Part shown: in pieces, positions 33,536-46,794 of the stretch
How the letters are laid out: each line of letters opens with the position of its first letter
Numbering within the stretch: position 1 is the stretch's first letter
Assembly: GCA_030765065.1 (NCBI GenBank)
Contig: CM060990.1
Location: 7,808,001 to 7,872,000, forward strand
Direction: 5' to 3'
Source of the DNA: Deroplatys truncata
Lineage: Eukaryota > Arthropoda > Insecta > Mantodea > Mantidae
DNA: 64,000 bases
Program-made: the position numbers and the translations under genes
The notes under the pieces: model-generated
Seen by the model: only the letters and a program-made list of their open reading frames with translations
What the model was told of the DNA's origin: nothing
Database searches by the model: none

Positions 33536-34303
33536 GATTGCTTGGAAAAAGAGGTGCAATGTTCTGCTGAGCTAGCTCAAGTGGGCCTTTAAAAACCCAA
33601 GGTTTGAGATCCTGTCGTCGATTGCTGGGAAAAAGAGGTGCAATGTTCTGCTGAGCTAGCTCAAGTGGGCCTTTAAAAACCCAAGGTTTGAGATCCTGTC
33701 GTCGATTGCTGGGAAAAAGAGGTGCAATGTTCTGCTGAGCTAGCTCAAGTGGGCCTTTAAAAACCCAAGGTTTGAGATCCTGTCGTCGATTGCTGGGAAA
33801 AAGAGGTGCAATGTTCTGCTGAGCTAGCTCAAGTGGGCCTTTAAAAACCCAAGGTTTGAGATCCTGTCGTCGATTGCTGGGAAAAAGAGGTGCAATGTTC
33901 TGCTGAGCTAGCTCAAGTGGGCCTTTAAAAACCCAAGGTTTGAGATCCTGTCGTCGATTGCTGGGAAAAAGAGGTGCAATGTTCTGCTGAGCTAGCTCAA
34001 GTGGGCCTTTAAAAACCCAAGGTTTGAGATCCTGTCGTCGATTGCTGGGAAAAAGAGGTGCAATGTTCTGCTGAGCTAGCTCAAGTGGGCCTTTAAAAAC
34101 CCAAGGTTTGAGATCCTGTCGTCGATTGCTGGGAAAAAGAGGTGCAATGTTCTGCTGAGCTAGCTCAAGTGGGCCTTTAAAAACCCAAGGTTTGAGATCC
34201 TGTCGTCGATTGCTGGGAAAAAGAGGTGCAATGTTCTGCTGAGCTAGCTCAAGTGGGCCTTTAAAAACCCAAGGTTTGAGATCCTGTCGTCGATTGCTGG
34301 GAA
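33531..34303. repeat. 84-bp tandem array, nine near-identical units
   Basis: Units start at 33531, 33615 and every 84 bp up to 34287, where a partial tenth begins. By eye all internal units are identical; only the first differs by a few bases (TCGTGGATTGCTTGG). Each unit contains the 12-bp perfect palindrome TGAGCTAGCTCA (first at 33568-33579). Because 84 is divisible by three and one minus-strand phase has no stop, the array reads as a 286-codon minus frame (33516-34376). That frame has a 28-residue repeat (core QDLKPWVFKGPLELAQQN). I recognise no such protein. A repeat-bearing peptide cannot be excluded, but a young minisatellite explains everything seen. Confidence 0.95.
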
Positions 34304-35293
34304 GTTGCTGGAGGAGCCTATGTCTCTCGTTCGATGATGAGAAAGCTTCGCCAGACGAACCTTTAAGTTTACACAAGATAAAGTATATTCTCTGTGCTTC
34401 AGGTCAGCATGTCTGTTTGTAAACAGCCATGCTTTATAAGGATCATATATTTTTGTAGAGCGTGGGGTACTGTGTGGCAGTTTAGGCCCACCCTGGTCAT
34501 ACTCGAGTCATGTTGTACAGACTTCTCCTTCCCTCTGCAAGCGAGTGGCTCCGGTTCTTGAGTTTGAGCACGGCAGCCTCTAGTGGCGGCACGGCCCTCA
34601 CTACCTCGTAACATCGCACAGCGACTTAGTTGCCGTCCTGCTACATATCTGTTAAATGCCTGAAATCTACTACATGGCTTTTGTATTTTAAAGGTAACTG
34701 GTTTATTATCTTTGACACACTGCACATGGCTATTCATTTGCCATTACACAGTGGACGTTTCTTTTAAGGCTGCTTTTGTCTTGTATTGTTGTTTTTTATT
34801 TGTTTTTTGTGAGTGGACATATTATTGGATTAAAAGCTTAAATACAATCGTTAAACACATCTTAATTTAATAGTGATTTTGGTTTACATGAGGAATTCAC
34901 GGCAATATTTTCAATTTCCTTCCTCTAATCAATCCATCTGAAAACTCCTTCTTTGCCCTTGAGTAAATATTTAATAGTATGTTGCTGACAGAGATATTAT
35001 ATTTTCAATTGTAATGTCACTCAATAATCACAGATCTCCTTTTTTCATTTACATTTGCCATCACGCTATTGCCTATTATGACTACAAGTTTACTAAGCAC
35101 TTCAATGACATCTTTTGGTGATTTGTTAACAAAAATGTTGCTCATACTCTTTTTAAACCAAAGTCTGTAGTATTCCAAAGATATGTTTGTACACACCTAA
35201 AACGAAGTCAGAAGGGAGAGATAGTTTACCTCTACGTTATTAAAGTGTGCATCATTGTTTGCATTTGTGTTTATCAAAGCATACATGCAAATG
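34304..35293. other. Intergenic DNA, nothing firm
   Basis: A 112-codon minus frame at 34399-34737 has no domain that I recognise. The rest is AT-rich. This interval may include the 3' part of the neighbouring P-like element, but no terminal repeat was identified. Confidence 0.4.
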
Positions 35294-37649
35294 TTACATC
35301 TCATTCTTGCATTCACCTTGAATGAAGCATATCCACATACTTATATACAGAAATTCCGACTCGTCACATATTAAGTTCCTTAAATAGTCAGAATTTAAAA
35401 TCTCATAAAAGAAAGTATCTATTTCTTTGTCATGTTTCTGAATGTCACAGTGTTCCTCTAAGATTTCACTGGAAAGCCTTACCTGCTCGTATCTTGCCGA
35501 ATGAAGTCCTAAGACACCTTTATTCCTAACCTTTCTTTCAGCTTCTAATATTTGTGTCACACTAATATTATAATTACCATCTGTTAGTTGTCTGTATTGA
35601 CCAAATCTAGACTCCAGATTGCCTGTCTGAAATTTAGAAGTAGAAACATACTTGAAATTGAAATTATTTAGAGCATACATAATTATTTCTCTTAGCACGT
35701 ATGTGGAGTGATACAATGCATTATAAATATGTGATATCAAACAGTACAAGATGGAATTTTTGTCACTAATTTCGCTCCATCCCTTAAGCCAAGCTTAGAA
35801 ATTGCTAAGAAAAGCCAATCTTTATATCGCCACTGTTTTCAAATGGTTTTTTTAAAGCACTGTTCGTCACTACATAAGTTAGAGGTGTTTTTATGTTAAC
35901 AACCGAACACCAAATCAAAACAGCTTCAACGAAGTATTCTGCATCTGCATATCCATGTCATTACATTAAAAATGTCTACTACAGAGTTTACCTTTTTCTC
36001 AAATGTGTTCGGATAAAGGCTTTTCTGTTTTAAATGAGGGGCTGATTTTACAAGCATGTCAGATTCCTTAACATATAAGTTTTGAATATCTGAAAATGAC
36101 GCCTCTTTTATGTCACAGCTTTCTTTCACTGATTCTGTACTAGTCAGAGGATTTTCAAGATTTTGCAAAAAGGGTACCCGAAATATTTTCTTGGGTTCTT
36201 AACACTGAGCCAGTGTTGCGAATATTTTTAAATACATGCACAATGTCATAAAGAACAAAGCATTTTATGGGACTATTTTCAATTTGAAAAAAGAAATTAC
36301 TTCTGAATCTTAGGCGAGGTCAGTAAACATTACTTGATTTACCGTATTATTGTCAGTTATGTCAGACAAAGTTGGTAGTCCACATAAATGTATTTGTTGT
36401 AATACATTTTTACACATTTATGCTAAATCTGATCCTGTAAGTTGTTTATCAGGGACAAGTCTTATCACCTCTTTGAAATTACCAAACGCAGCATTAATTA
36501 AAATAAGATACTACACTCTTTGCAAGATCATCTGTTTTATTTGCAGTAACCCGAAACATCTGCCCATTTTTATAATTTAGCGTCCTTTTACATGAATTGC
36601 GTCTGTTAAGAGACTCACAATTTTATCACACTTTGAAAGCTGCCTAACAACATGTTTCAAGAAGTGAGTGTTTTCAGCTTCTGAAGAAGGACGACAGTTT
36701 CCTCAGATATCTGGGGATGTGGTAATGACAGATGTTGTTAAATCTAATCACATCATAACAATTCACTCTGGATATAAATTAAAAAAAGTTTATAATCGTG
36801 GATACATCATGCTTAGGATTTTTCATAAATGTTAGCTCAAGCTGATTACATAAAAATCTAACTTTAAGTTGTTTTCGTCGTTTTCCAACAACTGCTTCAG
36901 ACTTTGTAGGCAAGCTGTAATTTGAGATACAAGAGGGATTTTGTTGCTGTTTGGTGAAACATGACAATCACAAAAGTCCATTAGGGATGAAGGTTGAATC
37001 CATTCTGTAAGCAATGTATTTCTTCATATCAATGTGTTTAGAAGCTGTAAACTTTAAGACCGCATTTGGAAGACGTCACCATCCATATGCACTTCCACAC
37101 TAAGATCACCGTTTACTCTAATACTGGAAGTTAGTTTAGGAGCATTGGTTATGTCTAATTTATATACTACGCAACACGATTCGATTTTTAATACTACCCA
37201 GTTTAGATTTTTAGGTAGTTTCTTGGGTACATTATCTGCAGAATTAGAAAAATCCTGCACACGGTTTTCTCCCTCCCTTTGTCTCTTTCATCCTCCTTGA
37301 GGTTTTTAAGGCCATGATCAGTTTCTTCTCTTCTCTGTTGTGGATTTTTTCGTTTGGTTTCATTCGAAAAGAACTTTGGAATTGCACCTTCACACAAAAC
37401 TGGATGATTGCACTTACGAAAACACGTGTTTCCATCCTTGTGTACGTATTTCTCAAGCAAACTCAAGTGACTTTCCTGAAAATGATTGATACATACCACA
37501 GATATACGAGCAGTCTGCTCGTGGAACAGAACGAATCCATTTAATCCGTGGATCGGAATCCTTGGGGAACCGAAGACAACCTACATATCCTTCGGCGTTT
37601 ATGGTTTTATTGTAATTATGCACCCTGGGACTACACATCTATCTGGCAC
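35294..37649 (-). pseudogene. Decayed P-element/THAP9-like transposase
   Basis: Relic of a P-superfamily transposase, a DNA-cutting enzyme with an N-terminal THAP zinc finger. Read leftwards from 37649 (GTG where the family has ATG), the THAP finger is split over three frames. These carry CVVPGC (two Cys, 37637-37620), RFPKDSDPRIKWIRSVPR (37580-37525), and VCINHFQESHL (the Cys and His) with a GAIPKFF box (37499-37360). Further down are QLELTFMKNPK (near 36830), NAAFGNFKEVIRLV and ITDNNTVNQVMF (36530-36330), and a FSDIQNLYVKESDMLVKSAP block with QKSLYPNTFEKKVN (36100-35980). The longest open piece (35294-35749, 151 codons) has KFQTGNLESRFGQYRQLTDG, characteristic of the C-terminal half of THAP9-like proteins. 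Many stops and frameshifts show it is dead. The matched order along 2.3 kb makes the assignment strong. Ends of the element were not found. Confidence 0.85.
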
Positions 37650-40600
37650 GTTTATGCAACAATGGAAATACTGGCGAGGAGAGCGTCCTGCACTCAAACA
37701 CATGTATCGTTGCCTCATATACCAGGGCCTCACTAACATGTGGAGGAGACGCACGTGTTAGCACGCCCCTTGCAATCCGAGCTACCCCTCCTTTAACCTC
37801 GACATTTGTTGGAGGCATCTGGTTGAGCGCCTACCGACCGCCCCCAAACTCCCCTCGCAATTCTACCCGTGACATTGGGTGGAGTCGCACGGGGTAGTTA
37901 CCCTTGTGACCCGATTCAGCATCCCTCAATCCCTCTTTGATATTTGATGAGCGCCTCTCCCTCCGGACCCCTTATTTTAACAGTGACAATATGTAAATGC
38001 CATGACGCGCAAAGTAACGTCTATTCTTATTGGTGGTTTACCTAACGTTGTATGAGAATTCAATAGTTCATTCCCTTGCAGTCCCGCTTCTAATGACATA
38101 TCTAGGAATTTCTGCATCTTCCTCTCATCGGCCCTCTGTCACATAAGCTGTCACTCCTTCCGTTCCTTGTGCTTCTAGGTCGACTTTTGCCTAATCCTGC
38201 TGTGGGGGCTATTTGACCGTCTGCTAAAGTCCAAGTTACTAAATGCTTCAACTGTCTAGCACGCTTTCCTGTAGGACGTCTTTTACAAACATGCCTTCTA
38301 AGGTTATAACATATTGTATTGCATATTGTTTAGAATATTATTTACTGTTTGCATCTGTTCCGCTTTCCTATTATGATATTTCATCCGCTATTGTTATTTA
38401 CATGCGTGTGATCATAGTGTGCATGTTACATTGTGCACATTAATTATGGGGTAGACCCCAGAGAATCACTCACGTTGAAATTGTTGCTGCTTGGAAGTAG
38501 GATCTACTCTTCATTGCTTATAGAGGTGGCAGGGGTTGCTTCCCTTAAGCTGGCTCCTTTCCGAGCCTCGCGTCTCGGCGATATTCATTTTAATACCGGG
38601 AAGAGAAACAAGGTTACCACTTATCCCCGGGCTTGTTAAACCTGCAAGGGAGAGTGTCTGTCGAGCTGAAGGCACTTCTAGGCTGCCTTTGTCTCTCGGC
38701 TAATCATCTTAAACCAGACTAGCATTTTTTTGTCTAGTGATTAGCAAAAAGGTGAAGGCCGCTTATGTTTAAGGGAAGTTTTTTTGGAGAGTATATAGTT
38801 TACGATTTTCGTGTGCTATTTAATTTCGTGTAATGTATTTGTGTTGGCAATGTTAAAGGGGAGACTAAATGACAAAAGTTGACAAAAGCTGATACCTCTA
38901 GTTCTCTCTGTAGTCTTATTAATTGGAATATTTTATCATTGTAGGCGGAATACTTATTTTAAATAGATTTTAAAAATGATACTGCATTCTCTATTTTGTT
39001 CTGTGAACTCTGCACCACTTCACAGGAAAAGGTTGTAACTTCTATGTACACACTTTGAAATAGATGTCCTGTTTATTGAAACTCAGTTTCCTGTGTATAC
39101 AGGCTGCCACCGTGGACAATAACAATTTAAAATTGAAATTGGACAAACAAGGAACATATAAACGTAAGCCCCAATTGCAAAGTACAGGTCAAATTTATCA
39201 AAGGGAGAAAAGAAAGAAAGTTAGTAATAATAATAATAAAGACAGACAATAATAACAATAAGAAAATAATAATACAAATAAATTTGTTATAAACCACATA
39301 TGATAAATTAATTGGTATGCAGATGACTACGAAGCAAACATTTCTAAGCAAAAGCAAAATATTCTAAGGGCGGTGGTTACAATATCCCTTACTTTGTTCT
39401 TCTGCAGGCCGAACATATTCCAAGATCGTGGTGATCGACCCACCATTAAGCCTATTGCCTCTATTTCTTGGTGTTCGTATTTATCCAAGAAAAATAGTAT
39501 TTTGGAATCGCATATGTTTTGCTTCCCTACGCTTACTAGCTCAATAATATCCGATATTATTATATTACTATTATATCTAATAATTAAATGTTTCACTTAT
39601 ATCTGAAAGTCGCAAGTGACAATCATTAAAACTGTGATTTGCGATTTTACTGATTCAAGCAATATCACGATGCGGTTCGTTGCCATTTAAACTTCTCAGC
39701 TAGAATTAGTTTATGCTTCGACTGCTTAGGTCACAGATGAGGAATATGCAATAAATGGAGCTTATGATCTCAAAAATATATTTTGTTTACATTTTATATG
39801 AATAATAATTGGAGATCATGATGGCCAGTATGTATGTAATATGCTTACATTTCCTATAAATAAAATTTGTAAATGTATTAAAAATGCATTAATGACATTC
39901 TAATATCAGTAAGCCATCAACAAATTTATTAATGCCCTAAATCATTAAAGAGGCCACGAATGGCAACTGCCCGTCATTTAATACATGCCATGGACCAGTA
40001 ATCTCACATTTTCACTTGCGGTTTTAGTGGGAGGAGTTTATCTTCATAATAAAGAGTTTCCACTACCACTTGATGAAGGGAGAAGACCCTTTAACCGAAC
40101 TGTGCTTAAGGAAAATGGGACTTTTAGCTTCACCATGAACATAAGCTTTCCATAACTAGTTAAGAAGTGTGCACTGGAATACAGTCACATCAGTTATTTA
40201 TTGCTTGATTTTTGTGTTAGGAGTACATATTTATTGTTTTTATTAATGAAATTGGTTTAAAACCCTGATATCCAAAACTTGCAATAATTAATGCGAGGTG
40301 ACAGAAACATCACGTTTAATTCAGTCATCAAACGTACATCTGTTTTACAGGGGAGTGCAAGGGAAGATTGTGTTACACGTTTTGGTTAACTATACCCTAA
40401 ACAATTTTCCTTCAAAATTAATGTGCATCTACTCTTCAATTAAATATAATATTATCACAATAGTTGAGATTTTTTTGCAGTACTAAGGTATTACATGTAT
40501 TATACTGCCCACTAAAATTGGCCCTGGCCACTGTTGAGTTGGGCAACCCATCCTGTATTACAATCTACAATATACATTATTGTTCCTTTCCTCCTTTAAC

Positions 40601-43600
40601 AGCCCATTTGAATCTATTTGTTACCTTTCCTATATATCTATTATCTATCTTCTTACAGTTTTTGTATAACATTTTATTTACGTCAATTTTCCTATTTGTT
40701 TTTAACCATACACAGGAGCATTTTTTTGGGCTACAGGGGCGGGGGGTCATCTCCCCAGTTATGAGAAATACTTAGGCTACTGGTTATTATTGCTCTACCA
40801 AAAGAAAAATTGCGGGAACTGTACTTTTAATATAAATATTTTACATTTAGGAATTAAAAGATTAATTTTTCTTAGGCTAAATGTGTGGTTAAAATTCACA
40901 TGAAAATATGGACAACTGCTTCAGGCAATGTTGCCCCCACCCAAGCAGAAACTGAAATGACGCTCCTGACCATACACCTTGTTTTCTCCAAAACTCAGTA
41001 TGCGTTGTACTCCTCCACATTATGGGCATTTCCCATGTGGACAGCCATTTTGTTGACCTTTCAAACTCCACAACCATGTTCTTAGCCATGCTATCCCCCG
41101 CTTTCTTCTTTATACCCAGTATAACAGAAAAGCTGTGTATACGTTGATTTGTTATTGCTGCACAAAAATATTTTTCTCGAAATTAAATATGTTTGAATAA
41201 AATCCGTTTATCTAAGTTCCCAGTTTATAATAAACATAAAAATAAAACTAAGCCTTCTAGAGGGAGCTTAATAGATCAGAAATTAAATTAATGGTGCATA
41301 AAAGGGTTATACCTCAGAAGATGGTTTACCGCTGGAGAACATCCACCATTTTGACAATAAAATTCACATAAAACCGTCAATATTTCAGAAAAGAGGACAT
41401 TCTGACATTTATAATTAGGAAATCTTCTCCTTCCCCCAAAAAGTATTTTGTGCTCAAAAACTGAACATCTGAGCAATAAGCTACGTGGTATTTAAAAGCG
41501 GACTACGAAAAGCCCCAAGTCTGAGCATGCATTATTGTTGTATTTGTTCTAAGTAGTTATAAACTATTTATGCAAACTGAAATAAGAGTATTGGGAACGT
41601 GACAATGCTTGTTACATTCAGGAAACACTATCTCATTCGAAACATTGCCGTTCTGCTTCACAACCATTCATTTCGATGGCTATGTTGTGTTCTGCAGAGG
41701 AGCTTTCCAGTTTGTATTTAGAATATAATAATAAAAATATGGAGTATAATTAAACAGTTGGTAGAGCGTTTTAAAATTTGTGCTTTAACATATTCTTATG
41801 TTTGGTCAAAACAAACAAACAAATAAGCCTTATTTCGTTTTGCTAATCTTTTCTTCTCAATAAATTAAACTTTGAAAATAGGAATAGTCAATTTATTCAA
41901 TTGAAATAGTGTAATTTAAAGGTATAAAAATGCACATACAATATAATTTATTACTTAAAGAAACCTTAAAACTTAATTTCTCTACTATGTGATTTTCCTT
42001 ACGGCGTGTTACATAAACTTATGATTCTTGTATTAAAGCTTCTATTTCGTTTTAAAGCAGTTTTAGGTAATCAGCCAAAATATATTTTATTTCAGATCCA
42101 ATAAATTTACATTTTAAAAATATGTATAGCTTCGTGTATGGTAAGTAATAATTTTCTTCTACGATAGGTTGTATTTAAAATTAAGAAAAATGTATTATTT
42201 TCATGAATGTGTGGGTATGTTGTAAAAAAAGATCACCCATACTGGAAAAGAATTCCAAAATTTGAAGTTTTGTAAAATACCAGTCGATGAAACATGTTTG
42301 AGCAAGCCATGGCAAGGATCGTGAAGCAGTAGTAATTTCAAGTCTTTGGAGAAAACAAAAAACAATTCGTATATTACTGTTATTCATGTTTCCGAGTCTG
42401 CAGTAAAATTTCAGGGATATAGAAACAGAATGATACATTTGGAAACTTTTTCTATGGTTTGCTTAGTGCTACAACCATTATTTTAAAAAATTCGATGTCT
42501 TGTTTTATGTTATACAGGTATGATGAAAGCTTTAGCTCCAGCTTACTTTTGAAGATGGGTGGGTAGCATACGAGTGAAGTTTGTAAAACACTTGCAACTG
42601 GCTTTTAACCATTCGCTGGAGCAAACTCTAAAACGTCAACTAAAACTAAAGGCACCTGTTCAATTTCCTGTGCTGATTCATTATAACTGGAGGTGGTTTG
42701 CTTTACATGTTTAGTGAAACGTAACCCTTCTTATTTTCAGTTACACGAGAATAATTGGATAGCGTACTGTGACCGCGGGCGCGAAGCTACCTGCAGAGTT
42801 GCCCAAGGCTGCGACCTTCACTCTGTGAGTATTTTGTTCATTAACATTGAGAAGTGATACCAAACTTTGGCACCAGAGATTTCGTAGGTATAAAGCTTCC
42901 TATAACGAGTTAGGGCTTGAAGCTCTTGACTTTATGTGTGGCTACATTATCATTGTGTATTAACTCTTTTAGCTCTTAAATGCCAAGACCACTCACGGCT
43001 AATAAACTTAAACATTATTCGAAGCATGATATACAATTTTTTTCAAATTGCAAAACCTCGCAAGTGACTGTTAGGAATACATGAAATATTTTTGTAGGTA
43101 ATATTACTGGAGTCCTGCACATGTTTTCTATAATCATATTCGTTGTTCAGACAGTTGTTGCACCTCGCTGAGAGTTTGCTATGTCAGTCAACTTGCGCAG
43201 TTTTGACGTTGGACAACGCGAGAACGAGTGTTGTCTGTCATGAGGATTGAACAGCGCTTGTCAGGGACTGCACAGACGAGCACATTCATGGTTCTACACT
43301 CTGCCATTTTCTCAAGTGACACCATTAATGCGTGATAAACGTGGTAGTTGCTGTCTCTTGCCTGCATTTTAGCCCTCAATGTTCCTGTAAGACAGAGAAA
43401 TAAATTAGAGCTGATACTGGCATCATTGACCTGTACGATTTTTAGTTTTATAAATATATGATAGGGAAATAGATAAATAATTGCAATAGATAATTTACAT
43501 ATGTTAAAATCAATGCGTAATGTGAGAAGAACGAGTTGGAGTTCTGCTAGTGGAAGCCATTACCACGCAAATTAATGCTGAGACAAAGCAGAATTAGCTA

Positions 43601-43640
43601 GAAGTGAGAATAGCTAAGGCAATTAAGCGTTCCGGCGAAC
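37650..43640. other. Intergenic DNA, no recognised gene
   Basis: GC-richer at 37750-38000 and 38450-38700, then AT-rich. Short runs of AAT/AATA repeats occur near 39225-39285. The open frame 40464-40775 (103 codons) is not recognised. I found no transposon protein, tRNA-like unit or clear inverted repeat here. Confidence 0.45.
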
Positions 43641-43644
43641 TTAG

Positions 43645-43815
43645 TCAACAAAAAACCCGTTTTTTATGTTTACTGTGTATTACTGTTTACTTTACCGCTT
43701 ATTACCGCAATTACACACAGAAACATCCATGCCCATGGCGGGACTCGAACCTGAGACCCTCAGCTGAGCGGAGCACTAAAGCTATGTGCTCCAGCGACCA
43801 CGGCTAGGAGGGCTG
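43645..43815 (-). mobile_element. tRNA-derived SINE (family 4), minus strand
   Basis: On the minus strand there is a tRNA-like head with A-box-like TAGCCGTGGTCGCTGG, a GCTCCGCTCAGCTGAGGGTC arm and the B-box GGTTCGAGTCCCGCC. This is followed by a short body with TGTTTCTGTGTGTAATTGCG and repeats of GGTAA/GTAATA. No clear acceptor-stem pairing is present, so it is not a functional tRNA gene. The 3' limit is approximate. Confidence 0.65.
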
Positions 43816-46790
43816 ACCCCATTAGCTTAAGGTTCAGGTAATTAATTAGAGCTCAGTACGTTCGGAAATCAGAGTTGCATGAAAATGCACATAAACCAAT
43901 ACTGAAAACTAAAAAGGAAAGCATTCTTAGAATTTAGCAAGCCAAAGGGTAAAAGTTGTGTTTCAGATGCGAGTAAGAAACTTAAGATATGGCAACGTAT
44001 AACGTGGGAACTTTGGTGAGGTAGTCATGAAATAAACTGGACTTAAGTTGATAAAAGGGCGCGTAGGTACTTGTAAAATTAGGGTCTTACAGTCTTTTAC
44101 ATTGTACAGAAGTGTTTTACTGCGATCGTTTATCGCTCCAGTTCAGCGATTCACGACAACTTACGTTTCTCCTTATTATTACGGAAACAGCTATTTTAAA
44201 CCGTAAATTTCTTGATACTTCAGAGGTTAGCAGATATAATGTTAAGATTCAGAAACAGTTTAATTCTTCAACCACAAACTGTCGGCACCAAATAGCTCAT
44301 GTACTAGCCTCCATTAAATTTATCAGTCAACTTAAACTCATATTGTCACATGTACACTCAGAGAAAGATCCTATAGCTCACCACTGTAGCAGCCCGCAGG
44401 AGATACTGGAGACGGTATCAAAAGTGTTCACATATAGGGAATACGTTATCAGAGTGAATAGAATTAGACTATATGATGCGCAGCTCTAAGATGGCAATGC
44501 TATTATCCTTAATTTAGGGATCGCTGATGACATTACCAGAGTGCATTGTAGTACTAAAAGACTAGATGATAAAAGCTTATAAGTAGTATAGAATTGCAGG
44601 GGCCTGAATCCGATTTCCTAGTGAATATACTTAGGTTGAGTATCATACGAATCTAGCGCAGTATTGCATCAGTCTCCTTCCTCGATAGTAAAAGTGGACA
44701 CTCGATCTATCAGTTTTCCCATCTATTACGCTTGGATACCGTATTTCTCAAGAACCATCAAATCAAATTTTACCTGTTGTTCATAAACATCCGCTTCATA
44801 GAGCAAACAGCCTTAGTATAGGGGAGCATAACAGCAATATCATTGCCTTTAGAAACAAGGATATAAGCATAATGCCTATAGATTTTAGAAAAAGTCAACA
44901 ACGTCGAGGATATAATAACGGAATGATTCGACGCACACATCATGCTCTGCCCTTGACGCCCATCGGGTTAACATCACGCAATCGCAGTTCCTACAGTTAT
45001 TGGGCTTCAGAATCTTATAATCATGGGCATCTTCAATGTTACCGGGACATTGCTTTTGCAATGTCTCCGAGATTCGACGATAAGATCACTAAGAAGAGGA
45101 ACATGTGTTTTCACCATATAATACATCAGCTCTGGAGTCTAACAACAAGTTTAGAATCCCTTGTCAAGTTGAACATTTATATACTTTACCCCGTCTCGGG
45201 TGAAGAGAATGCCGTTGTTAACCTGTACTCATCGAGTGGAGAAGGCCTGTGATTCGACTTTCTGATGCTGAGATCTTCAAGACTGTTAAGCTGGATAAGA
45301 CTCTGTTTCACCCATTTAGGACCATGGATCTGCATACTCAACCTGCTGTGTTACAGGAATTTACCTGATTAGTGACACCACATCTAAAATGGAGAAGACG
45401 GGATTTGTCATTTTTGGTGCTCTGGCTTTAAGATCGAGTAATGCGTCTAAAGACGGTTCTCTTTTTGATCATTGTAGCATAACTTAAACTAATCATCGTA
45501 ATGATTTATTTTGCATTAGGAATGTAAGGATTTTAATGAATAAAAACACTATGTAAAAGCATACCTTAATTCTTTTATTGTTATTATTTATCTTACATTT
45601 CTATCACTTCCTCATCCGACTCATTGTTTCTGTATATGTCATTGCACTTGTAACAGCAGGTTATGTAAATTTCTTTATTATTTAAATGAAAGTCTTTCTA
45701 TTTTCATAATTTGTATTCCAGCGTGGCAAACAGTCTTAATGGTGTTAACGTATACAGGACTCAAGTCTTTTAGGGTACAAATTTCATCTCTATTTAAAAG
45801 TATTTCACAATCATTTAAATTACTGTTCACAATGCTTAATTTCAGCGAATATAGGGAGACTCGCTTGAGCTAACTCTCAGCTTTACATTGAATTGTATAC
45901 AAAATTGTCCGTGTTGTTTCATCGTATGCCCTGTAATGTTATATAAGTATCCTTCTTAGCGTGTTTTGGTGATGTAGATGTCTCAGCGCCCGCTTCTTAC
46001 CAGCATGTTTCTTGGAGGTGTCGATGCTGCTTATTCTATCCTCCAATAGCGTCAGCCTCCTTTGCATGGCTGCAGGCTATTTCTCTTCTTCTTCCTATTA
46101 TTGCACAGTCTGAAACATTGCACAATGAAAGTCTTATAAAACTGATTTGGAGTAGTAAGGGCAACCTGAAAGAATTACATTTTTTGTTATGATACATGTA
46201 AAATGAAACACAAAAGATGTGTATAAACATTCGGATATTTATCGTTATTTCAATGCATTAGATATAACTAAATTCAAACATGTGATTTCGTAAATTTATT
46301 TTATAAAAAGTTCTATAACATTCATCTTTTGTATCGTTATATGTAATATCAACGAGTCAGTTGTTTTATTTATGAATTTTTTCATGTTAAAGTAGGGGAA
46401 CATTCAATACTTAAGTTTAACACTTCTACACACCTTCTCTGAATATAAAAAAGACAATTTACATGACTTAAATTTCCCCTTCTCTGCCATACCGTTATTA
46501 TAGCGCTCTGGCAGGAACACTTGACAATCCTCCAGTGAAGATACGATCCTGGTACCATATCTTGTTTGAACTCTCTTTAAGGACTTTATCTCATAGTTAA
46601 GACCTATTTAGAGATCTTGAACTCGACGAGTCGGTAGGAAACTACGCTCTTCAACCATCTTGTTAAGTCTATCAGTTAAACCATCTGTAACAGTCATTGA
46701 CATGAATTATTATTTTCACTACATTATTCAAGTTGAAGAACAAGTTATACACTTCTTTATATTAGAACTATGGTGTGTGTATGTTTTGTA
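43816..46790. other. Intergenic DNA with two unrecognised open frames
   Basis: Open frames at 44112-44489 (125 codons) and 44872-45252 (126 codons), both plus strand, are the longest here outside repeats and transposons. I recognise neither. Both are moderately polar with no evident signal peptide, membrane segment or motif. They could be remnants of an unidentified mobile element or chance frames. The rest is AT-rich and featureless. Confidence 0.35.
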
Positions 46791-46794
46791 AGTA

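Noticed and set aside
33531..34303. Regular direct repeats that might suggest a CRISPR-like array
   Set aside because: Whole 84-bp units are identical with no variable spacers, and the genome is eukaryotic. It is a minisatellite.
34479..34497. CCAGGGTGGGCC(T)AAACTG on the minus strand, resembling a hAT transposon end
   Set aside because: No matching inverted end was found within several kilobases and no flanking 8-bp duplication is visible.
43730..43815. Second candidate tRNA gene (minus strand)
   Set aside because: Again tRNA-like boxes without a foldable acceptor arm, followed by a SINE-like body.
44112..45252. Two ~125-codon frames considered as a possible host gene
   Set aside because: Not recognised, separated by many stops, with no splice or motif evidence. 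Kept only as a remark in the intergenic entry.
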